Shown here piece after piece: positions 33,809-42,544 of a stretch of DNA of 64,000 bases. The position numbers and the translations under genes were made by a program. The stretch is from DAIPKP01 sp964545875 (GTDB taxonomy: Bacteria > Synergistota > Synergistia > Synergistales > Aminiphilaceae). The notes below the pieces were generated by a model, which saw nothing but the letters and a program-made list of their open reading frames with translations, was not told where the DNA came from and ran no database searches. The stretch spans positions 62,001 to 126,000 of the forward strand of contig CAZJHH010000002.1 of the NCBI GenBank assembly GCA_964545875.1. Reading direction: 5' to 3'. Every line of letters starts with the position of its first letter. Position 1 is the stretch's first letter.

Positions 33809-34235
33809 ACGGAAAAAAAGACCCAGTCTGGAAAACTATCTTTCTACGGGAAAAGTGCTTTGGGAAGAAGACGCTCAAAAAGAGTCTTCTTTGGAAAAAC
33901 CCCGGGATTTTCCTTCCGAGGACGGTGTTTTTTCGCAAAAGAAGAACCTTTCAGAAAGAGAAACTCTCTTTCTCTCCATGATGGAAGAAGAGGATCGTGT
34001 GTTTTGGGAATCCAGATTTCGACAATTTAAGGTCTCTTTTTTTCCGCTTCAGGTTATGGAAGAACGAAGAGCTTTCGAAGAGGGAAAAAGGGGGAAACTC
34101 TTTAAACTACGCCGGAGGAACTCTTCGCTGGAAAAAATACGGGAGAGTAAGGAGATTGCATTTCCCTTGCTTGCTCTTCTTGAAGCCAAGGACAAAGCTC
34201 TTTCGGTATGGTGCAATCACGTGACGTCGCCCTGA
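33801..34235 (+). CDS. Small basic protein, candidate ParA partner
   Basis: 144 residues, not recognised. The first nine residues are very basic (MAKRKKRPS), followed by a helical, Glu/Lys-rich, low-complexity body and a Leu-rich end. ParA adaptors (ParB, TlpT- and McdB-like proteins) stimulate ATPase with a basic N-terminal peptide, so this layout plus the eight-base overlap suggests such a partner. The stop codon is inside the 24-bp hairpin that follows. Longer open frame upstream lies within parA and was rejected. Confidence 0.7.
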   Translation: MAKRKKRPSLENYLSTGKVLWEEDAQKESSLEKPRDFPSEDGVFSQKKNLSERETLFLSMMEEEDRVFWESRFRQFKVSFFPLQVMEERRAFEEGKRGKLFKLRRRNSSLEKIRESKEIAFPLLALLEAKDKALSVWCNHVTSP

Positions 34236-34284
34236 AAATGTGAAGGAGAGGTCTTTTTGAAGACCTCTCCTTCACATTTTCAGG
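34231..34284. terminator. Perfect 24-bp inverted repeat, bidirectional terminator
   Basis: Arms 34231-34254 and 34261-34284 are exact complements with a six-base loop. It lies between convergent genes (the parA partner, plus; the OmpR-type regulator, minus, ending 34311). The plus side lacks a good T run, so it may also act as a double-stranded RNA 3' end. Confidence 0.75.
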
Positions 34285-34310
34285 GGTAAAAAGCTTGCGT
34301 GTTTCTCCTC

Positions 34311-34988
34311 TTACCTCTCAGGGCAATGTACTTTGTAGCCTACTCCACGGACGGTCACGACGTATCTGTCCATATCCCAGGGACGGAGCCGATCTCGAAG
34401 GTATTTCACATGCACATCCACCACGTTGCTTGTCCCGTCGTATTCCTTTTTCCAAACTTTGTTAATAATCTGTTCCCGAGTAAATACCTGATTTTCGTTT
34501 TTAAGAAGGAGTTCCAGAATATCAAACTCTCTTCGCCGCAGCGTTACTGGTTCCCCGCTCGCCCGGCATTCCCGGGCCACGGGATCAAGCTCCAGATTGC
34601 CGCACTGGAGCACTGACCGACTCTGGTTTGTGCTTCGTCGTATAACTGCGTTTACCCGGGCCACGAGCTCGCCGAAATCAAAGGGCTTTGTCATGTAATC
34701 GTCCGCCCCCTTGTGGAGTCCCTTGATTTTGTCCTCCACACTTTCTCGTTCCGACAAGATGATAATGGGCACATGATTGTTCTTTTCCCGGAGCGTGCTG
34801 ATGGCATCAAGGCCATCCATGTCCGAAAGAACCGTCTCGATGATGACGCAGGCATAGTCGTTACGCTTTGCCATGTCAAGGCATTCCTGCCCAGTTTTGG
34901 CAACTTCCACGGAAAAATCTTCCTCGAGGAAATGCTCTTTCAAAATACCCGCAAGATCTCTGTTATCCTCCACAACTAATATTTTCAT
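34311..34988 (-). CDS. OmpR/PhoB-family response regulator with Glu in place of the phospho-Asp
   Basis: 225 residues. Receiver (1-115): VVEDN acidic pair, then CVIIETVLSDMDGLDA where the usual phospho-acceptor Asp is Glu51 (codon GAG), IIILSERES and the conserved Lys in DDYMTKPF. C-terminal winged helix (about 125-225): EPVTLRRREFDILELLLKN and the recognition segment SNVVDVHVKYLRDRL, ending TVRGVGYKV. Asp-to-Glu at this site often mimics phosphorylation, so it may be active without a kinase; no kinase is encoded next to it. The ATG at 34988 has a GGGAG site; earlier in-frame codons are leader. A TATAAT -10 (35010-35005, minus) lies just upstream. Confidence 0.87.
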   Translation of the reverse strand: MKILVVEDNRDLAGILKEHFLEEDFSVEVAKTGQECLDMAKRNDYACVIIETVLSDMDGLDAISTLREKNNHVPIIILSERESVEDKIKGLHKGADDYMTKPFDFGELVARVNAVIRRSTNQSRSVLQCGNLELDPVARECRASGEPVTLRRREFDILELLLKNENQVFTREQIINKVWKKEYDGTSNVVDVHVKYLRDRLRPWDMDRYVVTVRGVGYKVHCPER

Positions 34989-35261
34989 AGCTTTCTCTCC
35001 CTTCATTATACCCCTTACCAAGATTCAGCAAAGGATAACGCAATCCTAAGTTTGAGATTACATTTAATCACAAAAAAGAGAGAATGTCGAGTGCAATATT
35101 ACTGAATCCTCTTGTTTCGGTTGAAAAAAGAAAAAAAACTCCAGCTGCATATAAAAAAGGTGAATTTTTAGAAGCTCATGGGTTGTTTTAAAGTGACCCG
35201 AAATTTTTAAAAAATACTTCTTCATTTTCTTTTCGGACGGAAAAGAAACATGGTTTATGTC

Positions 35262-36062
35262 TCATGAGGGTTTGTTTTGAAGGATCCATTGCTGGATCAT
35301 CTTGTAGGCGATACTTCCGCTTCGGGGAAGCTCGGGCAATTCTTCAGGAAAAAACCAACCCGCTTCGAGGATTTCATCATTATCCACAAGAATTTCCCCT
35401 TCTTTCCATTGGGCGGTAAAACCTACCATAAGGGAGTCTGGAAAGGGCCAGGGTTGGCTGTCGTAATAAGTGATATCTTTTACGGATATTCCCACTTCTT
35501 CTCGTATTTCTCTTCGCACCGCATCTTCGAGAGATTCGCCGGGATCTACAAATCCCGCGATGAGGCTTCGCATGGTAGCAGGAAATCGTGCATTTCTCGC
35601 AAGGAGAATGGAGCCCTCCTTTTCGATACGTACAATAACGGCGGGAGAAATTTGTGGGTAGAAAACACTGCCGCATTGGGGGCAGGTTCGGGCATGCTCC
35701 TCTTTTTTGAGCGGGATTGTGGGAGTTCCGCAGGCTCCGCAGAACCGGGTCCGTTTTTGCCAATGTCGAAGATGTGTTATCTTGGTGGCAAGAGAAAAAC
35801 AGGCATATCCGTAAAGAGTCGCAGCGTCTCTCAGGTTCACGAAGTGCATGGATTCCTCAGCCATGTTTTCTGAGGAAGGAGGAATTTCGCCCCAAAAAAG
35901 TCCGCAATCCGCACATTTGCCGCCGTAATGCCAAAAGGTTTCTTCCTCTCGTTTTTTTTTCTCAAAAAGCTCCACAAGTTTTTCCCGAAAACGCTCTTCC
36001 CTTTCGGGAAGGAGGATGCGATCCTCCGAGAAAAGAAATCCCAGGGGTGTAGTGTTCTCCAT
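35262..36062 (-). CDS. nudC: NADH pyrophosphatase NudC
   Basis: 266-residue Nudix hydrolase that splits NAD(H), and in some bacteria removes NAD caps from RNA. The zinc ribbon is CGACG with CPQCG near residues 110-130; the Nudix box is GFVDPGESLEDAVRREIREE(V), followed by the NudC signature SQPWPFPDSLM. An extra CADCG pair is present near residue 50. AAAGGAG lies upstream of the ATG. It is convergent with the regulator gene and divergent from glgB. Confidence 0.92.
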   Translation of the reverse strand: MENTTPLGFLFSEDRILLPEREERFREKLVELFEKKKREEETFWHYGGKCADCGLFWGEIPPSSENMAEESMHFVNLRDAATLYGYACFSLATKITHLRHWQKRTRFCGACGTPTIPLKKEEHARTCPQCGSVFYPQISPAVIVRIEKEGSILLARNARFPATMRSLIAGFVDPGESLEDAVRREIREEVGISVKDITYYDSQPWPFPDSLMVGFTAQWKEGEILVDNDEILEAGWFFPEELPELPRSGSIAYKMIQQWILQNKPS

Positions 36063-36410
36063 AGTAGCCCGCTCCTTTTATTTCCGTATTGGCATTTGCT
36101 GTGTGGATTTCTCGTAAAGGAGAAATTTTTAAAAGAACTCCAGGGTCTCGTTGCGGTTTTGAAGGGATTTTCTCAGTAGATTCTCCTGGAAAGAATCATT
36201 ATTCAATTTCCTCCGGTCGAAGTTTTTTCGACACGCCAATCCACTTTTGCCATGGTATCATGAAAACCTTCGGATAAACGTGGCGTAGAGAGCTCCTTTC
36301 GTACTTTTTCGGCTTGTTTAGACTCTCTTTTTCAGAGAACACACGGCGGTAGTCTTTTTAGGCATACTTTTTCGTTTTTTTAGAACCTTTACGGTCGAGG
36401 AGGTGAGTTT
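36063..36410. other. Intergenic region between nudC and glgB
   Basis: 348 bases with no gene. It is AT-rich towards the right with several short T runs. A CGAGGAGGTGAG ribosome site closes it just before glgB. I could not identify a convincing promoter, hairpin or riboswitch in it; the divergent genes imply that it must hold two promoters. Confidence 0.5.
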
Positions 36411-38360
36411 ATGATGAGTAAAAATTTTGAGCAACCCGTATGGTATGGAACGTCCCTTTTCACGGAGTACGACATCTTCCTTTTTCGCCAGGGCACCCAC
36501 GGTAACCTTTGGGAAAAGCTCGGTTCCCACGAGAAAATTTTTCAAGGAGAAGAAGGGGTTCTTTTCTCTCTCTGGGCTCCCGGAGCGGAAAGAGTTTTTG
36601 TGACTGGGGATTTCAATTTCTGGAACAGGCAAAGCCACCCTCTGCGGAAGCGGAAAGACGGATCCGGAATTTGGGAAGGATTTATTCCTGCCGTAAAGAA
36701 AGGTTCTCTTTACAAGTACGTAATCCAAAGAGGAGGGTACGTACAGGAAAAGGCTGATCCTTTTGCCAGAAGAACGGAAATACCCCCCAGGACCGCTTCC
36801 GTGGTGTGGAACCCTTCTTACTCCTGGGAGGACGCAGCCTGGATGCGTTCCCGGCGGGAGAAAAATAATGTTCACGCTCCCATGAGTATATACGAGGTGC
36901 ACCTCGGATCCTGGAATCGCTCGGAAATGCGGGATCTTTCCTACAGAGAGCTTGCGGAGCGCCTAGTGCCCTATGTGGCGGACCTGGGTTTTACGCACGT
37001 GGAGTTTCTTCCGGTGATGGAGCATCCGTTCTATGGATCTTGGGGATATCAGTGCTCTTCTTACTTTGCCCCTACGTCCCGATATGGCCTTCCCGAGGAC
37101 TGCATGGCTTTAGTGGACGCTTTTCACAAAGCCGACATCGGAGTAATCTTCGATTGGGTTCCTTCTCATTTTCCCACCGATGGGTTTAGCTTGGGTTTTT
37201 TTGACGGAACACACCTCTTTGAATATGAAGATATGAAAAAGGGATACCATAAAGACTGGCACAGTTTCATCTTCGACTATTCTTCCGGGGAAGTGCGCAG
37301 TTTTCTCATAAGTAGCGCCATGTACTGGCTTGATCGTTTCCATGCGGATGGACTTAGGGTGGATGGAGTGGCTTCCATGCTCTATCTGGATTATTCAAGA
37401 AAGGAAGGAGAATGGGTTCCGAACGAGTACGGGGGAAAAGAAAATGTCGAGGCGGTCCATTTTCTCCAAACGCTCAATAGTACGCTATATAAGGCTTTTC
37501 CGGACATTCAAATGATTGCGGAAGAGTCTACTGCGTGGCCTATGGTGAGCCGGCCTGTTTATGTAGGGGGATTGGGTTTTGGGTTGAAATGGAATATGGG
37601 CTGGATGCATGACACCCTTTCCTACTTCTCTTCGGATCCTATATACCGGAAGTATAAGCACCATCAGCTTACCTTTAGTCTCCTCTATGCCTATTCCGAA
37701 AATTTCTGCCTTCCCCTCTCTCACGACGAAGTGGTCCATGGTAAAGGCTCTCTTCTCGGAAAAATGCCCGGAGATGCGTGGCAGAAGCGGGCGCAGCTTC
37801 GCCTTCTTTATGGATTTTTGTACGCTCATCCAGGAAAGAAGCTTCTCTTTATGGGAGGTGAATTCGGACAGGTTCGGGAGTGGAGTCATGAAGAAGGGCT
37901 TGATTGGAGCCTTTGGGATTGGCAGGAACACCGGCAGATTGCCCTATGGATCCGGGATCTGAACCGACTTTACAAAAACTATCCCGCCCTGCATCAAGAA
38001 GACGCATCTCCCCAGGGTTTTTCCTGGGTGGATTGTCAAGATTCAGATCAGAGCGTCATCTCCTTTCTCCGTTTTTCTTCCAAGGGAGACGTCCTGTTGG
38101 TTGTGTGCAATATGACACCCCTTCCGAGAAGCCCCTATCGGATTGGCGTTCCTTTGGGAGGGCTTTGGCAAGAGCTTCTTAACAGCGATGCCCTTGAATA
38201 CGGTGGAAGCGGATGGGGAAATTACGGCTTGGTTCCTGCAGAAGAATACGGGATTCATGGAAAACCTTATTCTCTTTCACTTAATTTACCTCCCTTGGGA
38301 GTTCTTTTCTTGATTCCCGAAGGCAAGAAGGAAGAGAAAAATCATGAAAGAAAAGCCTAA
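36411..38360 (+). CDS. glgB: 1,4-alpha-glucan branching enzyme
   Basis: 649-residue GH13 enzyme that makes alpha-1,6 branches in glycogen. The N-terminal CBM48-like part is VLFSLWAPGAERVFVTGDFN with WNRQSHPLRKR; the catalytic barrel has IYEVHLGSW, DWVPSHFP, the nucleophile Asp in ADGLRVDGVASMLY, the acid Glu in MIAEESTAW and SHDEVVHGKGSLLGK (transition-state Asp). The start has GAGGAGGTGAG. It overlaps the malQ gene by 17 bases. No glgA, glgC or glgP is nearby, so the rest of the pathway must be elsewhere. Confidence 0.95.
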   Translation: MMSKNFEQPVWYGTSLFTEYDIFLFRQGTHGNLWEKLGSHEKIFQGEEGVLFSLWAPGAERVFVTGDFNFWNRQSHPLRKRKDGSGIWEGFIPAVKKGSLYKYVIQRGGYVQEKADPFARRTEIPPRTASVVWNPSYSWEDAAWMRSRREKNNVHAPMSIYEVHLGSWNRSEMRDLSYRELAERLVPYVADLGFTHVEFLPVMEHPFYGSWGYQCSSYFAPTSRYGLPEDCMALVDAFHKADIGVIFDWVPSHFPTDGFSLGFFDGTHLFEYEDMKKGYHKDWHSFIFDYSSGEVRSFLISSAMYWLDRFHADGLRVDGVASMLYLDYSRKEGEWVPNEYGGKENVEAVHFLQTLNSTLYKAFPDIQMIAEESTAWPMVSRPVYVGGLGFGLKWNMGWMHDTLSYFSSDPIYRKYKHHQLTFSLLYAYSENFCLPLSHDEVVHGKGSLLGKMPGDAWQKRAQLRLLYGFLYAHPGKKLLFMGGEFGQVREWSHEEGLDWSLWDWQEHRQIALWIRDLNRLYKNYPALHQEDASPQGFSWVDCQDSDQSVISFLRFSSKGDVLLVVCNMTPLPRSPYRIGVPLGGLWQELLNSDALEYGGSGWGNYGLVPAEEYGIHGKPYSLSLNLPPLGVLFLIPEGKKEEKNHERKA

Positions 38361-39858
38361 AAAGCATGTGCCCTTTCAAGAACGTCGGGGAGGGGTGCTT
38401 TTACCAGTTTTTTCCCTTCCCTCTCTTTTTGGTATAGGGGATTTCGGCCCCGGGGCCTTTCGTTTTCTCGAAAGCATACGTGATCTGGGAGTTCGGTATT
38501 GGCACATCCTTCCTCTGGGGCCTACCGAGGTGGGAAGAGGAAATTCTCCCTACAGCGCTTCTTCCGCCTTTGCTCTGAACCTGCTTTTTATAAGCCCTGA
38601 AAAAATGATCGACCAGGGACTTGCGGAAACCACGGATTTTCCTAAAATTCCTGCTTTTCCTCGGGGAAGGGTGGCGTATCCTTTAGTGGAGGCGTGGAAA
38701 AAAACCTTCCTCCGACGTACCTGGGAACGAAATCGCCACAGCCGAGTGCTTCAGGAGGAGATAGAAGCTTTTGTTTCAGCTCACTCGTTCTGGCTTGAGA
38801 AATATGCTTTGTTTTCGTGCCTCAAAGAAAAAAACGGCGGTTCTTCCTGGAACAATTGGAAAAACTCTTCCTTCAAGGGCGTTTCGAGTGAAGAGGCGGT
38901 TCAGGAGGAGATCGCATGGGAGGTATACGTACAGTATCTTCTTTTTCACCAATGGCAGGATCTTCATGATTATGCGAAAACATTGGATATCATGATACTC
39001 GGTGATGTGCCCTTTTACGTGGATTATGACAGTTCCGACGTTTGGGCCAACCAACAGCTCTTTCGCCTGGACCCGGAAGGAGCCCCCCTTGTAGTGGGAG
39101 GGGTTCCCCCGGATTACTACAGTGAAACGGGGCAACGCTGGGGAAACCCTATTTATGATTGGAAAGTCATGGGTACTCGAGGGTACGTCTGGTGGATCGA
39201 GCGGATGCGTCATGCCTTGAAGATGTGTGATGCTCTCCGGTTAGATCACTTTCGTGGTTTTGCCGCTTATTGGGAGATTGAAGCATCTCTCCCGAATGCG
39301 GTGGATGGAACGTGGAAGGAATCTCCGGGACAGGATCTCTTCGAACATATCCGAAAGGCTCTCGGAGAGCTTCCCTTTTTTGCGGAGGATCTGGGGGTTA
39401 TCACCCAGGACGTCCGGGATCTTCGGGATGCCTGGGGGTTTCCGGGAATGGAAGTTCTTCATTTTGCCTTTGAAGGTTACGCACACAATCCCTATGCTCT
39501 TCATAACCACCGTCCTTCCTCGGTTGTCTTTACTGCTACTCATGACAACAACACCAGTCGAGGATGGTTTTTGGAGGATCTTTCCCTCTTTCAGCGAAGG
39601 GAAGCCGCAAAAATCTGCGGACGTTCCCTAGGAGGAGGGAACGTCCACAGGGTGCTCGTGGAAATGGCTTTGGAATCGGTGGCTCGTACCGCCATTATTC
39701 CTCTCCAGGATATCCTGGGTTTGGGAAGCTCCGGACGAATCAATACACCTGCTACTGCGTTGGGTAACTGGAGCTGGCGTCTTCCTCCGGAAGCGCTTGC
39801 CCCTTTGAAGGAGCGGGGGAAGTGGTTTTCGAAGAAGCTTTTGCAGGTCGGTCGGTAA
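38344..39858 (+). CDS. malQ: 4-alpha-glucanotransferase (amylomaltase)
   Basis: 504-residue GH77 enzyme that moves alpha-1,4-glucan segments. Seen: RRGGVLLPVFSLPSLFGIGD at the N-terminus, YWHILPLGPT and SPYSASSAFALN, LGDVPFYVDYDSSDVW, LRLDHFRGFAAYW (nucleophile region), AEDLGVIT, and FTATHDNNTSRGW, GRINTPAT-ALGNWSW. Overlap with glgB shows coupled expression. The last 107 bases are antisense to the end of the polysaccharide deacetylase gene. Confidence 0.95.
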   Translation: MKEKPKKHVPFQERRGGVLLPVFSLPSLFGIGDFGPGAFRFLESIRDLGVRYWHILPLGPTEVGRGNSPYSASSAFALNLLFISPEKMIDQGLAETTDFPKIPAFPRGRVAYPLVEAWKKTFLRRTWERNRHSRVLQEEIEAFVSAHSFWLEKYALFSCLKEKNGGSSWNNWKNSSFKGVSSEEAVQEEIAWEVYVQYLLFHQWQDLHDYAKTLDIMILGDVPFYVDYDSSDVWANQQLFRLDPEGAPLVVGGVPPDYYSETGQRWGNPIYDWKVMGTRGYVWWIERMRHALKMCDALRLDHFRGFAAYWEIEASLPNAVDGTWKESPGQDLFEHIRKALGELPFFAEDLGVITQDVRDLRDAWGFPGMEVLHFAFEGYAHNPYALHNHRPSSVVFTATHDNNTSRGWFLEDLSLFQRREAAKICGRSLGGGNVHRVLVEMALESVARTAIIPLQDILGLGSSGRINTPATALGNWSWRLPPEALAPLKERGKWFSKKLLQVGR

Positions 39859-40561
39859 TGGAAGTTGGAACAGCCTGGTCCAGGGTAACGAATTCGAATC
39901 CCTTCTTCCGGAGTTTCGTTATGATTTCCGGAAGCGCCTCAATGGTGGCTTCCACGCCGTCATGGATCAGGATAATTCCCCCAGAATTGGTTCTGCTCAC
40001 AACCTTCTGCTCGATGATTTTTGCCGAAATGCCCGTGCAGTCTCCCGCATTGGCTGTCCAGAGGACCATGCGCAGTCCTTCTTTTGCCGCTGCCGCAACT
40101 ACCTGCTGATTGTAGTTTCCCCCTGGGGGGCGGCAAAACTTGGGATACGTTCCGGTAATGGAATACAGGGTGCTGTTACACATGATCCATTCGAAGGGCA
40201 TATTTTCCGGAGGAAGTTGTACAAGATTGTTGTGATAATGTGAATGGTTTGCCACGGTATGCCCCTGGGCGGCGATTTTCCGAACAAGATAGGGATAGGT
40301 GGCGGCCATTTTGCCCACAAGAAAAAAGGTTGCCTTCACCTCATGTTCCGCTAAAAGTGATAGAATTCTCTCGGTGTATCCGGGGTGCGGTCCGTCGTCG
40401 ATGGTGAGGGCCACTGCTTTTCGGGAAGCGGCTACGGGATTTGGAAGCTTCGACAGAATGGTCCCTTCTCCGGGAAAGGCGGAGAAAAGGACACATAGAA
40501 GAGATATCATGGATATCCCGAGGGATAGACTTTTTTTTCGAAATAACTTCATAATCTTCAA
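39752..40561 (-). CDS. Exported polysaccharide deacetylase (NodB fold)
   Basis: 269 residues with a signal/anchor segment (residues 10-30). NodB motifs: TIDDGPHPGYT (catalytic base and metal Asp), ANHSHYH (metal His pair), RPPGGNYN and ILIHDGV (general acid). Such enzymes act on peptidoglycan or chitin-like sugars outside the membrane. TTG at 40561 has AAAGGAGG eight bases upstream; an ATG at 40552 is the alternative. The last 35 residues are Ser/Pro/Lys-rich, not conserved, and are encoded antisense to the malQ end, suggesting a stop-codon loss. Confidence 0.9.
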   Translation of the reverse strand: MKIMKLFRKKSLSLGISMISLLCVLFSAFPGEGTILSKLPNPVAASRKAVALTIDDGPHPGYTERILSLLAEHEVKATFFLVGKMAATYPYLVRKIAAQGHTVANHSHYHNNLVQLPPENMPFEWIMCNSTLYSITGTYPKFCRPPGGNYNQQVVAAAAKEGLRMVLWTANAGDCTGISAKIIEQKVVSRTNSGGIILIHDGVEATIEALPEIITKLRKKGFEFVTLDQAVPTSITDRPAKASSKTTSPAPSKGQALPEEDASSSYPTQ

Positions 40562-40709
40562 GAATGAAGCCTCCTTTGAAAATATGCGGGCACTGCTCGC
40601 GGCTTCCTACCATACGGATTCAAGGTGATCCCGTCAAGAGACTCTTGTCATAGGAGAAGGAAAAAGCTCTGAAAGACAGAAAACCCAGCAAGGTTTTTTA
40701 AGGTTTTTG

Positions 40710-40738
40710 TTGAGCCTTCGACGAACTTCGTTTATAGT
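40710..40738 (+). promoter_or_regulatory. Probable promoter of cheV
   Basis: TTGAGC (40710-40715), 17-base spacer, TATAGT (40733-40738), about 40 bases before the cheV start. Sigma-70 type; no flagellar sigma-28 pattern is seen. Confidence 0.55.
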
Positions 40739-40778
40739 GATTCTAGGTTGAGATTGAAGGAATTGAGGTGATGATCTT

Positions 40779-41705
40779 ATGAAGAGCGATAAAATTCTTA
40801 CTGAGGTAGGAACAAACGAGTGGCAGGTCGTGGTCTTTCTGCTGGGAGAACAATCCTTTGCCATCAACGTGGATAAAACCAGGGAGATTTTACGGTGGAC
40901 AGGTGTGCGCTCTGTTCCCAAATCCAATCAGGCTATGTTGGGTATCGCCACGATTCGGGGAGAAGTTATTCCTCTTATCGATCTTCGTCGGTACTTGGGC
41001 ATAGAATCGGAAACACCTCTTGAGGAAAGTAAGGTCGTTGTAGCGGAGTTCAACAAGATGAAGTTAGGCTTTGTCGTGGATGCGGTAGAGCGGATTTATC
41101 GTATCAATTCGGATGAGCTTGATTCTACCCTTACAGGAACCTTCCTTGGAGAAAACGCCTTGTATGTCATCAAAAGAGAGGGGCGTAACATCCTTCTTTT
41201 GGATTACGAACGCATTGTGCAGACTGTAAATCCCAAGCTGGAAGAACAATTTCACGTGGCGAAAGGCATCATAAAAGAAGTGAGTGCCCGTTTGGGAGAT
41301 CCCAATCAATACCGCATTCTCGTGGCGGAAGATTCCCCCTTGATTCGCAGGCTTCTGCAGGATGCCCTCGCAGAAGGGGGCTTTAACAACGTGGAAATGG
41401 TGGGGCATGGAAAAGCCGCTTGGGATCGTCTTCAAGAGGACGATTCTCTTTTCAGCCTTCTCATTACGGACATCGAAATGCCTAAGATGGACGGACTGAC
41501 CCTTACAAGGAAAGTTAAAGAAAGTGAAACTCTCGGGGGCCTTCCGGTGATTGTTTTCTCTTCCATCATGGCGGAAGATATCCGGCGGAAAGCTCAGAGT
41601 ATCGGTGCGGATGCCCAAATAACCAAGCCGGAAATCGAGCGGCTCGTACATTCCGTGACGGAGCTTATTTTGAAAGCGAAGGAACCTGCGAGCCATTCGG
41701 TGTAA
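40779..41705 (+). CDS. cheV: Chemotaxis protein CheV
   Basis: 308 residues: a CheW-like coupling domain (about 1-160, VVVFLLGEQSFAINVDKTREIL, TIRGEVIPLIDLRRYLG) fused to a receiver domain (about 175-300) with AEDSPLIRRLL, phospho-acceptor Asp in LLITDIEMPKMDG and a C-terminal Lys in ITKPEIERL. CheV links receptors to CheA and adapts by phosphorylation. No other chemotaxis gene is in the window. GAGGTGATG lies upstream of the ATG. Confidence 0.93.
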   Translation: MKSDKILTEVGTNEWQVVVFLLGEQSFAINVDKTREILRWTGVRSVPKSNQAMLGIATIRGEVIPLIDLRRYLGIESETPLEESKVVVAEFNKMKLGFVVDAVERIYRINSDELDSTLTGTFLGENALYVIKREGRNILLLDYERIVQTVNPKLEEQFHVAKGIIKEVSARLGDPNQYRILVAEDSPLIRRLLQDALAEGGFNNVEMVGHGKAAWDRLQEDDSLFSLLITDIEMPKMDGLTLTRKVKESETLGGLPVIVFSSIMAEDIRRKAQSIGADAQITKPEIERLVHSVTELILKAKEPASHSV

Positions 41706-41847
41706 GCTCCCTAGGGAGAACGTGTCTTCTCTGACTTGTGTATGCCCGTATATCCCAACAGAATGAGCCGAGCAGGTTTTTTGAAAATCCTTCAGAGGGA
41801 AACAGGGTTTCATGATCCGGCATATCCCTGATAAAGGAGTTTGGTAG

Positions 41848-42534
41848 ATGGGGCTTTTACCGTATTGGGACAGGGATATGGATATCGATATCGTTTCATG
41901 GGCCAGCTATGCCCTGGATTTCCATCCCGTTAGCATCAATGCTTTACACAGCAAGGAGCTTGGCGAGATTGCGGCCTTTTCCATGGAGATCGGAAGCGAA
42001 CTCCTTTACATGAGGAGCTCCTCCATGGGGCGGGCAGGAGCTCTTTTTCCTGAAAGCATCATTGATCCCGAGCGATATCGGGAGCATTCTCTGGGCTTTC
42101 TTATGCTTTTCGGTTTTTCCAGAGAAATGGAAGCTCTCACGGCGCTTCTTATGGAGGCCAGCGATGAAGTGCAGGCAGGGATAACCCTTTGCGGTATCTG
42201 GGACAGGCATTTTTTAAAGGATGAGGTCAAGGTAATCGCTTTTATGGGAAATGATCCTTTCTTTGACGAGCTTCCCTTTCTCGGTCTTCTCTCAAAAGCT
42301 TTACAGGATGCTACGAAAGGCCTCGCGCATAAGGCGTTTTTCGCGGAACAGTTCGGATATCGGAGAGCCACCATACCTTACGAAACGGACGACGTGGTGG
42401 AGCTTGAAATTGCCCAGCTTCTTTTTGATTTCGAAATGCAGGAAACTCGGGAAATTCTTGGTCCTCCCCCTCAAATACGCCCGGACATGCGCATGTCTTT
42501 TGTAGAGGCTCTCATGTCCTTAGAGCAGGGATAG
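41848..42534 (+). CDS. Uncharacterised soluble protein
   Basis: 228-residue protein with no signal peptide or membrane segment, and acidic character. I do not recognise it. It starts YWDRDMDIDIVSWASYALDF, has a hydrophobic helical middle (GFLMLFGFSREMEALTALLM) and ends with an Arg-rich amphipathic stretch. AAAGGAG precedes the ATG. It follows cheV by about 140 bases and precedes the dCMP deaminase gene by ten bases, probably one operon with the latter. Confidence 0.65.
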   Translation: MGLLPYWDRDMDIDIVSWASYALDFHPVSINALHSKELGEIAAFSMEIGSELLYMRSSSMGRAGALFPESIIDPERYREHSLGFLMLFGFSREMEALTALLMEASDEVQAGITLCGIWDRHFLKDEVKVIAFMGNDPFFDELPFLGLLSKALQDATKGLAHKAFFAEQFGYRRATIPYETDDVVELEIAQLLFDFEMQETREILGPPPQIRPDMRMSFVEALMSLEQG

Positions 42535-42544
42535 GAAGGTTTTT

